From contig SKCR01026819.1 in NCBI GenBank assembly GCA_019454045.1, forward strand, positions 1-64,000: a stretch of 64,000 nucleotides of DNA, written 5' to 3'. A model generated the notes under the pieces. It searched no databases. It was not told the DNA's origin and saw only the letters and a program-made list of their open reading frames with translations. The position numbers and the translations under genes were made by a program. Source of the stretch: Zanthoxylum bungeanum. Its lineage: Eukaryota; Streptophyta; Magnoliopsida; Sapindales; Rutaceae. This document shows positions 10,969 to 21,893 of the stretch, piece after piece (position 1 is the first letter of the stretch; each line of letters begins with the position of its first letter).

Positions 10969-12922
10969 GACCGTTTTTGGCCAGCCAACTGTGAAAGGCT
11001 TTTTTCCTTGGCTTCCTCCATGATCTTTCCCAGCATTCTCTTTTCCTCTAAATCTTCTGAACAAGCTGGGCCTAAGAAACCCGCTCAGAAGGCTGGGTCA
11101 AAGAAGGCAAGTTCTAAACCCCCTATCAAAAGGAAGCATGCTTTGCCTGCTCATGGTTCTGATTCAGATGAGCATGTGTTGTTCAGACAAGCTAAGGTAT
11201 GTTTTTCCTCTCTCTATTTTTTTAACTATTTGTTATTGTTTCCTTGTGTAGGTCTCCAGGACTGAGCAATCATCAGATATGGCGGCGTCGGCTTAAGCCT
11301 CATCCCCCGATGTTCTGGTCATTAAACTCCCCTCAGAGGAGGGTATGGATGTTGAACACCCAACCATCATGGTGGATCCCTAAGGTACGGGGTTAAATAT
11401 AGTAGTGGGGAGTGGAGACCCGTGCATAGAGGAGATCCCAATGGATGACCTTCGAGTATCGTCCATTGCACACTCTTATCCCCATTGTGGAAGAGCCGGA
11501 TGACCAGCCTTCTCAGCTCCATCCTGAACGGGTCGTCCCTTGATTCATAGGTGGATCGCCTCGGAGATTAGAGGTGTTATAGGGACATCAATGGCTTATT
11601 CAGTCTGGCCGAATTGGATATGTTAGAAGAGGCCATGTCTCTTCTGAAGGTGGACATTGTCAGACGAATATATGAGGATATTGAAGTTATAAATGTTACT
11701 GATTCCTCCGATTCTTACTCTTCTACGGAAACCTAGTCGTCGAGTGGACCAAACTATTCTGGTGTTCCCTTCGATCCTCCAATGCATCGGTCTCCTTCAC
11801 CAAATCGTGATCTTCGACCAACATCCCCCATTTCTCCGCCATCATCTCCTTGGGCAACATCTCTTATTCATCCGCCATCATCTCCTAGGCCAGACTCCAC
11901 ATCGTCCCCCGGTGATGTTCCTATGGTGGCTGCTGATAAGCCTTCAAGTTCTAGCTTTGTGCCCGAGGCTGTAAGTATTTTTCTTCCATTTGTATAATTA
12001 CCTTGGTTTTCATTTGTTAATCTCTTTTTTTATAAATAAGTTCTCGATCCGTTCATGCAATCAGTCCAGGATATTTTGGATCGTCTTGATCGGCTGGCCT
12101 CCACTCCGTCTCAGCCTTTTTCATCCTCAACGCGGGCAACCACAGACTTTGAGGCCCTTCAGGAAGCCATTTGTCAATACTCGTCTTTCACTGGGTTGGA
12201 CATCGGTCAGGCTACTCTGCTAGATAATATGCTTAAACTAGAGAAAGTTTCCTCTAAGTTGTTCCAACTGTTGGCTTCTCTTACTTTGCATATACCAGTG
12301 AATAATCGACTTGTCCTCCAAGACTTACAGAATGAAGTAGAGGCTCTCATCCCTCGTTATCGATGTATACACAGCTAGAGGGTCGGGTTTCGTTCTTTAG
12401 TTGCAAAGAAAGAATGACTCTGTGATTCCCTTAATGTTGTCCGTTAATCCCTACAGGAAACTACTGATGAGATAATTATTGAGGAGTCGGTATTGCTGGA
12501 TTTAAAGCGATAACTACATGAGATCCAATGTCTCGTTGAGGAGAGCCACATGAGAAAAGATGCTAAGAGGAAATTCATTGCTGTGCAATTAGAGGAGGTC
12601 AATACATCTTTGGCGAAGTATGAAGACTTGGCACAGATTGACTTTGAAAAGAGCCTGGCCGATCTTACTGCAGCTGATGAGGGTGATGCAGCAGGAGTGG
12701 CGACAATTAAGGGAGACATTTACGGTCCTGAAGGAAAAAACACTTACTGGGGACGTCCAACAGCCGCCATCCAATAAATGATTTTTTAATTTATTTACTT
12801 GTTGTTAGGACATTGCATTGTCCATTTTTCATGAGTTACCATATGTTACCCTATCTTTATTTTAATAACAGTGTTTATTATTATTATGATTTTTTATAAA
12901 CTTTGTTCTTATTCGAAAAACG

Positions 12923-15400
12923 CTACATTCTCATGTTCCCATAAGAAGGAACATATTTTTTCAAGTATTTACCATTTATCGCTCTAACATGTATTTCTCT
13001 ATCCAAATTCCTTAAATGATAAGCTCCATTTGGCAATATGTTCTCTACCTTGAAAGGTCTTTCCCAATTGGGCGACCATTTACCATATATAGGAATTTTA
13101 ATATCCAATAGCAGTATTGTCTTCCATACTAAGTCTTATTTCTTGAACGATTTGGCCACGACTTTTTGATTATACCCTTTGGCCATTCTTTCTTTCTATG
13201 CTTCCAAACGGTTAATGACATCATATTTAATATCTTCTAACTCTAATAGATTATGGATCATCGCTTCATTATAATCTTCGATCTTCAATTTATCCTGTAA
13301 TGCCATCCTTGTAGATTTGACATTGACCTCCACCGGTAATACGGCCTCCTTACCATATACTAGTTGGAATGGTGTGACCGAGGTGTTTATTCTTGGCAAT
13401 GTCCTATATGCCCATAAAGCCTGACTCAAGCATTCGTTCCATTGCCTGACATTGTTTATTATCATTTTTCGAATTAGGCCTTTAAGGATTTTATTGGACG
13501 ACTCGGCCTGACCATTTGACTGAGGATAATATAGTGTAGAATTTACCAACTGGATCTCATATTCACCCAAAAAACACTTCACTTTGTCACCGTTCAGAGA
13601 AGTCTCATGATCTACCATCAATATTTGGGGAACGGGTTTTCCTCACCGTTCAGAGAAGTCTCAGATTTTCCTTCCACCTCACACTGCTGGCGCATCATCC
13701 GGCCATAATTCCTTTGATGTCGTATCAACTGGGTCTTTGTAATCTCATCCACACGAACAAACCGTTTAAATTTTGGCAAATTCATCTTAGTTAGATCAGA
13801 ATTAATCATGTTCATTTCCAATAACTTAGGGAACGGGTTGTCGTCCACATCCATCTTATCTTTTTTTTCGAACGTTATTTGTCCAGACTCTATGACATCC
13901 TGTAAAACATTCTGAAATACAAAGCACTGTTAGTTGAATGAGACCATGCATTATGCCACTTACAATACTTTTTGCCACTAACTTGCTCGGGGCTTGGCAA
14001 TTTATGGCGGTCGCTCAATTTAATTTGTTTATCCTTATATAATTGATCAAATATGACATATACTTTAGTGACGTCAAAAGAAAAAGTCCTAATTTTTTTT
14101 ATCATTTTCCGCCTCTGGACGTGGTTCGGCCCACGCCTTACAAATATATGACTTTCCCTTAATTAATTCGGATAGGCATAGGTTGGTCGATTCAACATTC
14201 ATTTCTCCTACTTCGTAGTTTGCATTCCTATAATAAGTTCCTTTACTAGTATTCTTCATTTTCTCTTCCTCCCTCAACAATCGCTCATATCTAACTACGT
14301 TAGTAGTGAGCTGGAAAAGGTCCTATAACTCTCGATCTTGGAATTTCTTTTTTAAGTCAAAGTTAAGACAACTTTGAGGGATTTTTACAAATTCTTTTTC
14401 TGGCAAAGGTAAGTAGCATCGGCTTCGGGCCGCTTTGAATCTATACAAAAAAGTTTCGGCCCACTCACCTAGCAACTGCCTTAAATTTTCCAAATCAGCC
14501 AGGGTAACTTTGGACTCAGTTTTATAGAACTGTGTATGGAACAATTGTTCCATTTGGTACCAATTCTCCACCGAATTGGGCGGTAAGCTGATAGGAAAAA
14601 GCTATTCCTAATAATGAACTATGGAATAATCTTAGCTTATGGAAATCGTTTGTCTCTCCACACTAAAGAGTAAATCGCCATATATGATCTATAATAGAGA
14701 CTTCCCCATATCCCGTGAACAGAGAGAATTCTGGTATCTTATAGTTCCTGGGCGACAGATATGTTAAATCAATCCAATCCGGATATGGTTTCTGATATCT
14801 TGGCCGAATTGGCCTCATCCCCAAATCGAATTGATTTTGGAGAATTTCGGTCATTTATTCTCTTAATACATCGTTGCCATTGAATGGCACCCCTATATGT
14901 GGTGGTTGTGGTCCCCTCGTAAATGGGGCATGGTGTTGTGTCATGTTCGGCCCTAAGTGTTGGCCAAAACTAACGGGATTTGTCCCTCTGCGGGACATTG
15001 CTGGGGCAGCAATCCCTTGTGTAGGAGGAACATTACTTGGTCCAGCCTCCGTTCAAGTACCACAATCTTGCTCATGATTGCTTCTCATGTCTAGCGCATG
15101 AGGAGGTGAGATCCCGGATGGGATTTCCCCCATATTTGTGCATTTAGCCATTAGCTCATTTAATGAACTCATATGTTTGGCCATATTTTCATAATGTGAA
15201 TTGCTAGTCGAAATGAACTTATCTATAACATGAGTATTTTGAAGTCTAACATGTTCGACTACGTCCTGGGTGAATTCGCCAAATAAGACGTGCATCACGT
15301 TAGGATTGAACTCCCTCATAGTGTCATAACAACTTGCCTCTGCTAAACCCTCAAAATGACCAACTAGAGTCGGAATGTGAGTTTGGTTAGTTTGCTCCAA
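12923..15400 (-). pseudogene. Element B gag joined to an integrase C-terminus; central pol deleted
   Basis: Reading leftwards from 15400, gag-like segments are at 15053-15400, 14663-14854, 14323-14571 (a retrotransposon gag core, with FHTQFYKTE and GEWAETFLYRFK) and 13890-14105. The last contains the CX2HX4H part of a knuckle (CKWHNAWSH) whose final cysteine is lost. After a linker (13618-13854) the sequence jumps straight to integrase: YYPQSNGQAESSNK at 13196-13621 carries the third catalytic residue (Glu) and is followed by LWAYRT. A C-terminal piece is at 12923-13108 (GKWSPNWERPFKV). No DTG, YIDD, RNase H or integrase zinc finger is present. Stops and frameshifts separate the pieces. Such a gag could at most be supplied in trans; here it is broken. 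Confidence 0.75.
13587..13663. repeat. 21-bp direct repeat at the pol deletion junction
   Basis: The same 21 bp (TCACCGTTCAGAGAAGTCTC plus A) occur at 13587-13607 and 13643-13663, a 56-bp offset. They lie exactly where the gag-side linker meets integrase sequence. A second micro-repeat (GGGAACGGGTT) occurs at about 13628 and 13830. Confidence 0.85.
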
Positions 15401-15472
15401 TATCTTTCCTCTGTACTCGAACCAGTCTGAACATTTTTTTTATAGAGGCATATTCACTTCTTGCATCAAATT

Positions 15473-15490
15473 CTCCCACTGTGGTCGTCA
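15473..15490 (-). other. Primer binding site of element B (mutated)
   Basis: On the minus strand TGACGACCACAGTGGGAG lies 5 nt inside the LTR end. A primer site should begin TGG (pairing with tRNA CCA), so TGA suggests one G-to-A change. The tRNA is not assigned. Confidence 0.5.
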
Positions 15491-15495
15491 AAAAC

Positions 15496-15546
15496 TGTTT
15501 GCGTAATTTTTCGTTAGTATGCGTGTATGGTTCCAAACCTCATAAG
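15496..15546 (-). repeat. Element B 5' LTR, inner fragment
   Basis: It starts TGTTTGCGTAATTTTTCG and matches 6178-6225 of the other LTR. It is cut at 15546 by the copia element; the rest of this LTR is at 35168-35571. Confidence 0.8.
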
Positions 15547-17529
15547 CGTTGGGTTTTCTAGGTCAAACCAAGATCAATTAAGCAATGAAACATGTGAATA
15601 CAACAAAGTAAGAATGCAGAAAATACTCACTTTGAACGGATTTTGGATGCGTTGAACACAAAAAATCTGCTCCTTGAATTTCGGCCAAGCCCTCCTTGTG
15701 TTGATCTTCAAGCTCCAAGCTTTGAGTGTTGATTCCAAGCTCAAGGATTGGTTTCCCTATCACCTTTGTAAGACTCCTTGGATGTGCTAGCATTCATGAT
15801 TTTTGAATCAAAAATCAAAGAGAATGAACCCTAGGTTCACGCCCAACTTGAGAGAGAAAGAGGAACACCATTCGGCCAAGCCAAATGGGAGAGGAAGGAG
15901 ATGATGTTCACGCCCAAGGCATGAATTGGGAGAGAGAGAGTTGTTTTGTGTAATGTATAATTGATTTCAAAAAACAATTATCATATACCAAAACCAAACT
16001 TTTGGTATTAGTCAATCCAAAATGACAAATAGTGTTTTTCAAGTTACCATCAAATCCAACTACTCCCATCAACAAAAAGGTGATGAGATAGACTAGGTTA
16101 TGTGACTTGTGCGGGCCTCACTTTAATTCAAAATTCGAGTGGGCCCGCAAACACTCCCGGGCTCGGGTTCGCTACTTCTGAATTAACGAATTTTCCGTTG
16201 CGACGTAATTAAATCAAATTTAATTAAATAATTATGCCTAGCAAAATTATTATTCACGTCGCTAGCGAATTAATTCTAAATTAACTCGTTCGCCGAATTA
16301 AAATCTAATTTTAATTCCGCGTCGAAATCTAATTTCGTTTAATATATCGAATATAATATTTTATCGATTAATTCCAAATTAATCGTTCTCTCTCTGTAAA
16401 TAGAATTTTATCCAAGATAAAATTCTCTATAATTAATCCTAGATTAATTTTCTCTCTTTTATAATTAATCCCAGATTAATTATGTGCGAGTCATACGTCA
16501 TCGGTGAATCTTCGAGAAGTGACCCATGAGATCCCTGGATATGTTGGAAGTAAATCTGGTCATCGATATATCCGAATACGTGCGTACCTAGTATCACGTT
16601 CTTACCGATTTACAAGACATGGTTGGTTTCTAGTAAAGTACCGTGCCTACCTAATTCTCCAGAAATATTCTTAATGGAATATATAATCTGTATCAAGCGT
16701 AGTATACGTAGTATTGCATATTACAATCCAGTATCGGATGTTACATGCAAGGCCTGGGGCTGGAATTGTGTCTGCCTCGTACGAAGCATATATCAGATCT
16801 CTGGTAACTAGTCTCTATAATCGGATAAACATGACCTAGTCATATTATCCCGATAGTTGCAGCATACAAGAGTACCAGTTCCTTATCATACGTGACCATC
16901 ATCTCCATATGACTCAAGTGATACTTCCATCTTGACATCACACCCAATACCCTACGATTCTCAATATACCCATTCCCAGAAGAGGCGTACACAGAACCTG
17001 TTAAAGCCCTGGACGACCAAAACCAAAGTATATTGATTGTCGCAAGTATTAGCGATGTAAGTCTCAGGTTAAGACCAAATACACCTACCCTGATTCGGAA
17101 TTCCATAGACACATAGTCAGACTACCAATGGAATTCCGAGGGGTCTATCCAGAGCGAAGCTGTTTCCGTACCATCGATAAACATAACCTCCTATTACACT
17201 TGCATGAGTATCCAATAACCAAATATATGAGAACTATGCCGTTGTGCTCCCATAACATGCACAAGTGCAATACTAGTCTATTCCGCATTATCGATGTCCA
17301 GTCTCGATAATACTACGACTAGGGATATTTAATGATTAAACCTTAGTGGATTAATATTGTCTAATATCTTATTAATCCGGAACTAATCATATGGACTTTT
17401 ATCATTTATAAATCCCGGTAATCCAATTACAAATGATAAAAGAGCAATTTCTTTTGTCACATAGTTAATTTGTACAACAACACAATGTTCTGTACAAATA
17501 GTGATGCTATGGGTCATAATTGTCCAACA
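15547..17529 (-). repeat. Copia 3' LTR (1983 bp)
   Basis: The partner is 33208-35167. Both contain the same block of short hairpins (16255-16490 here). No gene is seen in it; the ORFs at 16840-17112 and 17128-17310 have no recognisable content. A segment near 15596-15632 differs from the partner by an indel. Confidence 0.9.
16255..16490. repeat. Cluster of short AATT-rich hairpins in the copia LTR
   Basis: Successive small inverted repeats occur, for example GAATTTTATCCAAGATAAAATTC, AATTAATCCTAGATTAATT, AATTAATCCCAGATTAATT and GAATTAAAATCTAATTTTAATTC. The same series is in the other LTR (about 33840-34125), with substitutions. Confidence 0.8.
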
Positions 17530-17544
17530 ATCTCCCACTTGGCC
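17530..17544 (-). other. Copia polypurine tract
   Basis: On the minus strand, GGCCAAGTGGGAGAT runs directly into the LTR start TGTTGG. It follows the end of pol (a TAG just upstream on that strand). Confidence 0.8.
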
Positions 17545-19652
17545 TATAGCCAATCACTCAAGTGTCTTACACTTGAACTATGTATGGGTCGCTCAAACTT
17601 CTGCTGAGAAATAGCTTTCGTCAGCGGATTTGCATGGTTATCATCTGATGCGATTTATTCGACCATCACATCGCCACGATGTATGATCCGATGAATCAGA
17701 TGAAATAATTGAAGTATATATTTGGATCATTGATGAGACCATTAATTCTTTAGCCTGTGATGTAGCCTAGCTCAGCCGCTAACAGAACTACACCTAATCT
17801 AATTAGGATTATTATAGATCCAAATCGCTTCTATTGCTGCCTCAGCTGCAGCAATATTCCGCTTGTTTTGTTTATTCGACAACAATATCTTGCTTGGAAG
17901 ATATCCAGCTCACTGTTCCTTTATTCAAACTATATAGTACCCTTATTATGACTTATAGTCATTTTTGTTGGTTTGGAAACTTGCAGCAGTGAACCCAGTC
18001 ACTTTAAGTTCTCATTCTCCATAGCTTAAGAAAGCATCCTTAGTTCATCTAAGATACTTAAGGATGTCATTAACATCAATCCAGTGACTATCACTTGGAT
18101 TGGCCTGATTGTGACTCCATATGCTCAAAGCATATGAGACACCAAGTCGCGTACATATCTTTCAATGTACGAGTTCTCGGAGGGTACCAACAACATTTAG
18201 ATCTATCCCAGTAGATCCTTATTCCTAGAATAAAGGTTGTCTCTCCCAAGTATTCTACGGAGAATTTTCATGAAAACCAAGCTTTCACCGATTGTATTAT
18301 GGGAATGTCATTTCCAAGAAATAACATGTCATCATTATATAGGACAATCATCGTCAGTGCACTCCCACTAACCTCCTTATATATACAAAAATCATTTTCG
18401 TTTTGAATTAAATCATATACCATTATGATTACATCAGAACGCTGGTTCCAAGAACGCAATGCTTGCTTCAATCCATAAATGGATCGATTTAACTTGCAAA
18501 CCTTGTTTGCATGTTTTGGTATGACAAAACCGTCAGGATGTTGTAAACATCCTCCAAAAGGTTTCCGTTTAAGGAAAGTGGTTTTGACGTTCAGCTATCA
18601 TATTTCATAAATGAAACATGCAGCATTAGCAATCATTATCCAAATGGATTTAACCATGGCAACGAGTAAAAGGTTTCGTCGTAATCGACACAATGTTGAT
18701 AACGATACCTTTTTCACTACAAGCCTAGCTTTGTATGTTGGTATGTTGCCATCCATGTATGTCTTCCTTGAAGACTTATATAGTACCAATAGGCACAATA
18801 CCTTCCGGTACAACAACCAGTGTCCAAACTTGGTTGGTATACATGGAATCCATTTCGGATTTCATGACACTTTGCCATGATAAGGAGTCGATACCTTGTA
18901 TCACTACCTCATACGTAGCCAGTTCGTGTTCCTCAATAAGATTGACATCTTTACGAGGTGAGATCAGAAACCCATACCTCCCAGGTTATTTTCTGACTCT
19001 CTCCGACTTGCGCGGTTCTTGTGTATTTGAATATTGTGGTACAGTTTCATCCTTGATGCACTGTTTGTGTTCCATGAGGACTCGGTGCCTGGAATAGTAT
19101 TACTCCGATTTTCATCGAGTTTTACTTTCCTCTCACTTACCACTGCATATAGGTATTCCATTTAGGAAAACCGCATGGAGAGCAACAATTACATTGTTCT
19201 CTTGTGAGTTGTATAAGTACTATACTTTGGTTAACCTAGGATAACCTACAAATTAGGCACTTATCCGATTTGGGTTCTAGTGTGGTATCCTCTAAACATA
19301 TGCCCAACATTCCCAAATATTCAGGAATGAGAAAACCATGTTTCTTTACTGTTCATATCTAATATGAAGTCTGTCTTACAGATTTTCATGGAACCTTATT
19401 CAAAATAAGTTTTGCACTGATTAATGCGTATCACCAGAAGGAAAATGGTAGCTCAGAGCGACTCATAATTAACCTTACTATGTCCAACAAAGTTCGGTTT
19501 CTCTGTTCGAACACACCGTTAAATTGAGGTGTTCCGTGAAGAGTCCACATTGAAAGAATACTATACTCTTTCAAGTAATTGAGAAACTTATTGCTTAAGT
19601 ATTTTCATCACGGTCCAATCGTGATATTTTAATACTCTTGCCGGTCTGTTTT
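17544..19652 (-). pseudogene. Copia pol, C-terminal part (integrase end, RT, RNase H), decayed
   Basis: From right to left on the minus strand: GTPQFNGVFEQRNRT (about 19490-19550) is the integrase region holding the catalytic Glu. DGNIPTYKARLVVK (within 18598-18816) is the start of RT. LYNDDMLFLGND (within 18268-18471) is the RT active-site block, where copia elements normally have YVDDM, so one residue is changed. NHANPLTKAISQQKF (about 17590-17640) is the RNase H C-terminus, ending at a TAG near 17544. Frameshifts and stops are frequent, so no functional polyprotein is possible. The part upstream of 19653 was separated by the insertion of element A. Confidence 0.8.
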
Positions 19653-21065
19653 TGACCGGCGTAAACACACACGTATAACGCAAGCGCACGTATCGTTCAA
19701 GTAGTATAAAAATATCGATCCCACGAGGACTTAATTCCTACTTTTGTTATTAATTGTTGAATCTATTTATTTACAAATATCTAATTAAATGGAGATGAGA
19801 GAGATTGTTTGTTTGTTTGGTTGAATGTGGCTTTGCAAAATAATAAATAAATAAAAAGACAAAAGAAAATACTAAGGAAAATAACAAAAGACACAAAGAT
19901 CTAGGGTTGTGATTTATTCCAATATCATTATAAAGATGAAATGATTATTTATAGTTAGGAAATACAATGATTTATTAACCTGGAACACGAAATTATGCGA
20001 AAGCATCTGTCGATGGTCAGACACAAATACCCAGTATAACCCAATTGAACCATATTCCTATGTCAACCACATTATCTGGATTCATTAAGATTAAGTTCCA
20101 ATTATGGCTACCCTCGCCCGACAGGTATATTCCTATCCTGTAAGGAAATCTATTAAAGGGTTATCTATCCTCAAGGAAGATCGTGGGCTATTGAGTCTAA
20201 GGTCTTAAACTTAAAATCCCTATGTCTAGTTCATTTTAAGTTTACCTAATCAATTTTATTAATGGCCAATTAATAAAAAGCATTAAGATTAAGACTCAAT
20301 AAATAAATCTTATAATACCCAAACTATAATCTAACCCTTATAAACTGGTGATATTGAAATTCATTACAACCCCAGATAACTATTTAGTTACAACACATAA
20401 CTAGGACTAATAACTGAAAAGTAAAAGACATAAAGTAAAAATGCTGAAAAGTAAATACTGAAAAGTAAATTGCAATAAAATAAAATGCTAAGGTAAAAGG
20501 AATTACTTTTACTACTACTAATTTAGATATCTCCCATAAAATAATATATAAACTTGTGATATTATTTAACCAACCGACCAATCTGGCGGTATCCTGATTA
20601 AGTCCAATTAAGTCCAACCAATATAGGCGGTAATATTTGTCCATAATCCAGCCATAAAGGCGGTACCAAAATAAATTTATCAACCGACCAATCTGGCGGT
20701 ATCCTTGATTAATCAGGTTCAAACCAACAGAAAATAAATATACCAACCGACCAATATAGCGGTATCCTTTATTAATCAGTATTTTAAATAGTTAATATTA
20801 TTTTTAAGGGAGATTAATCTAAATAGTAACAGTAAAAGAATTACCTTTCACCCTAGCTGGGAAATTACTTTCTCATGAATAGTAAAAACTGTAAAAAGTA
20901 AAAAGTAAAAATTAAATTACTATTATTACAAATGGTAATTAAAATAAATTACAAATAATAAATTAAAAAACTAAAAATAAAAATAAAAATTCTAGAGAGA
21001 GAAACTCTCTCTAGAGAGAGAAATCAAGAGAGAGAGAGGTGTCTAAAATTCTGAAATTCGCGCAG

Positions 21066-21074
21066 TATTTATAG
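21066..21074 (-). promoter_or_regulatory. TATA box of the element A 3' LTR
   Basis: CTATAAATA on the minus strand, about 18 bp downstream (on that strand) of the palindrome pair. Confidence 0.65.
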
Positions 21075-21091
21075 AAATATTTTTCACTGTT

Positions 21092-21132
21092 CCAGCGTCG
21101 CGACGCCAAGGACCTCAGCGTCGCGACGCTGG
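21092..21132. repeat. Palindrome pair in the element A 3' LTR
   Basis: CCAGCGTCGCGACGC, an 11-nt spacer, then GCGTCGCGACGCTGG: a perfect 15-bp inverted repeat in which each arm contains the palindrome GCGTCGCGACGC. The arms and the spacer length match the solo LTR at 8993-9035, although the spacer sequence differs. Confidence 0.95.
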
Positions 21133-21147
21133 ATTTGTCACTGTTTG

Positions 21148-21560
21148 TCGACGTGGCACGATGAGAAGGCGACACGTGGTATGGCGGCTGACTGTTCACG
21201 CGACACGTGTCAAGGCGGCTAAGACTCAATTATTGTGATGACGTCATTGATGACGTCATGCTGATGTGGCGATGACGTGGCACTGACGTGGCGATGACGT
21301 GGCGCTGGCGTGTGTTGCAATTGTCGGCACAATAGGATTGCGACACGTGGCGACACGTGTCAAGTTGTGATTGGCTGAGGCTGACGTGGCAAGTTGACTA
21401 GGTTGACCTGCTGACGTGGACGATGATGTGGCATGACACATGGCAAAGTTGACTCGTTGACCGCTGACGTGGCTGATGACGAGGCGACACGTGTCAAGTC
21501 AAAGTGTCGGCAGCATATGATGTTGACACGTGGCACGGCGCACGTTAGCAGATTCGTTGT
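21148..21560. promoter_or_regulatory. Cluster of ACGT (G-box/C-box) motifs
   Basis: Many copies of GACACGTGGC, TGACGTGGC and CGACACGTGTCA occur, with two TGACGTCA palindromes close together near 21238-21260. ACGT cores are binding sites of plant bZIP and bHLH factors. The cluster lies upstream of the palindromes and TATA box on the minus strand, so it would be the enhancer part of U3. Repeated at about 28636-29075 and, less densely, at 9085-9385. Confidence 0.75.
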
Positions 21561-21881
21561 GATGGTGACACGTGGCACGACGCATTTTAGCAAAGTCAAA
21601 CTTCTCAAATCCTGCTCAGTTGACCAGGCGTAAGTTAGCAGATTCGGCGCATTCTTGGCGTCGCGACGCGGAAGGTCTGGGCGGCGCGACGCTGGAATTT
21701 ACCAAAATGCCCTTTTTTGCCAATTTTCACTGTTTTGCTCCAAATCACCTCCAGAATGTCCTGAAACTTTATTTATCTACAAAATAACACAAAACACATC
21801 AAAACATTCACAAAACTCAAGAAACAATACAAAATATTAGGTTAAATGAGTGGGAAATAGTGATATAAATATCACTCATCA

Positions 21882-21893
21882 CACCCCCAAACC
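21882..21893 (-). other. Element A polypurine tract
   Basis: TTTGGGGGTG on the minus strand abuts the LTR start TGATGAG. Confidence 0.8.

Larger units (their letters stand above)
7344..12777 (+). pseudogene. Antisense ORF of element B, plant-mobile-domain type, broken
   Basis: The ATG at 7344 (start MVSSSSAPKKN) lies after a TATA box. The frame is open to 7550, where a solo LTR with TSD CTAAC interrupts it. Past the LTR, coding traces continue. FENWFQRMKSYADT and FLENSGIF (about 9720-9790) and the stretch VYRGLTVLQKQLWSGSSPI...LQLWLIAYF (about 10180-10290) resemble the aminotransferase-like plant mobile domain. They are followed by a lysine-rich linker (about 11060-11210) and a coiled-coil-like C-terminus (about 12055-12375 and 12460-12774). 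Intron-like gaps lie between some blocks. In-frame stops, frameshifts and a 186-bp internal duplication make it non-functional. Its role in intact elements is unknown. It runs opposite to gag-pol of element B. Confidence 0.6.
19653..21881 (-). repeat. Element A 3' LTR
   Basis: It starts TGACCGGCG and ends CACTCATCA. On the minus strand the promoter parts are ACGT boxes (21148-21560), a palindrome pair (21092-21132) and a TATA box (21066-21074), followed by a long transcribed part with GCCATAAAGGCGG-type repeats (20575-20765). The first bases of the LTR on that strand form a hairpin (GTGATATTTATATCAC). Confidence 0.95.

Noticed and set aside
16500..16800. Possible structured RNA gene in the copia LTR
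   Set aside because: The segment is simply repeated at 34130-34440 as part of the partner LTR, and no tRNA or rRNA signature is visible.
21256..21633. Thr/Ser/Ala-rich ORFs on both strands in the element A LTR
   Set aside because: They overlap the ACGT-box cluster, and near-identical ones recur in the second LTR; the repeated CACGTGGC words produce the apparent protein.
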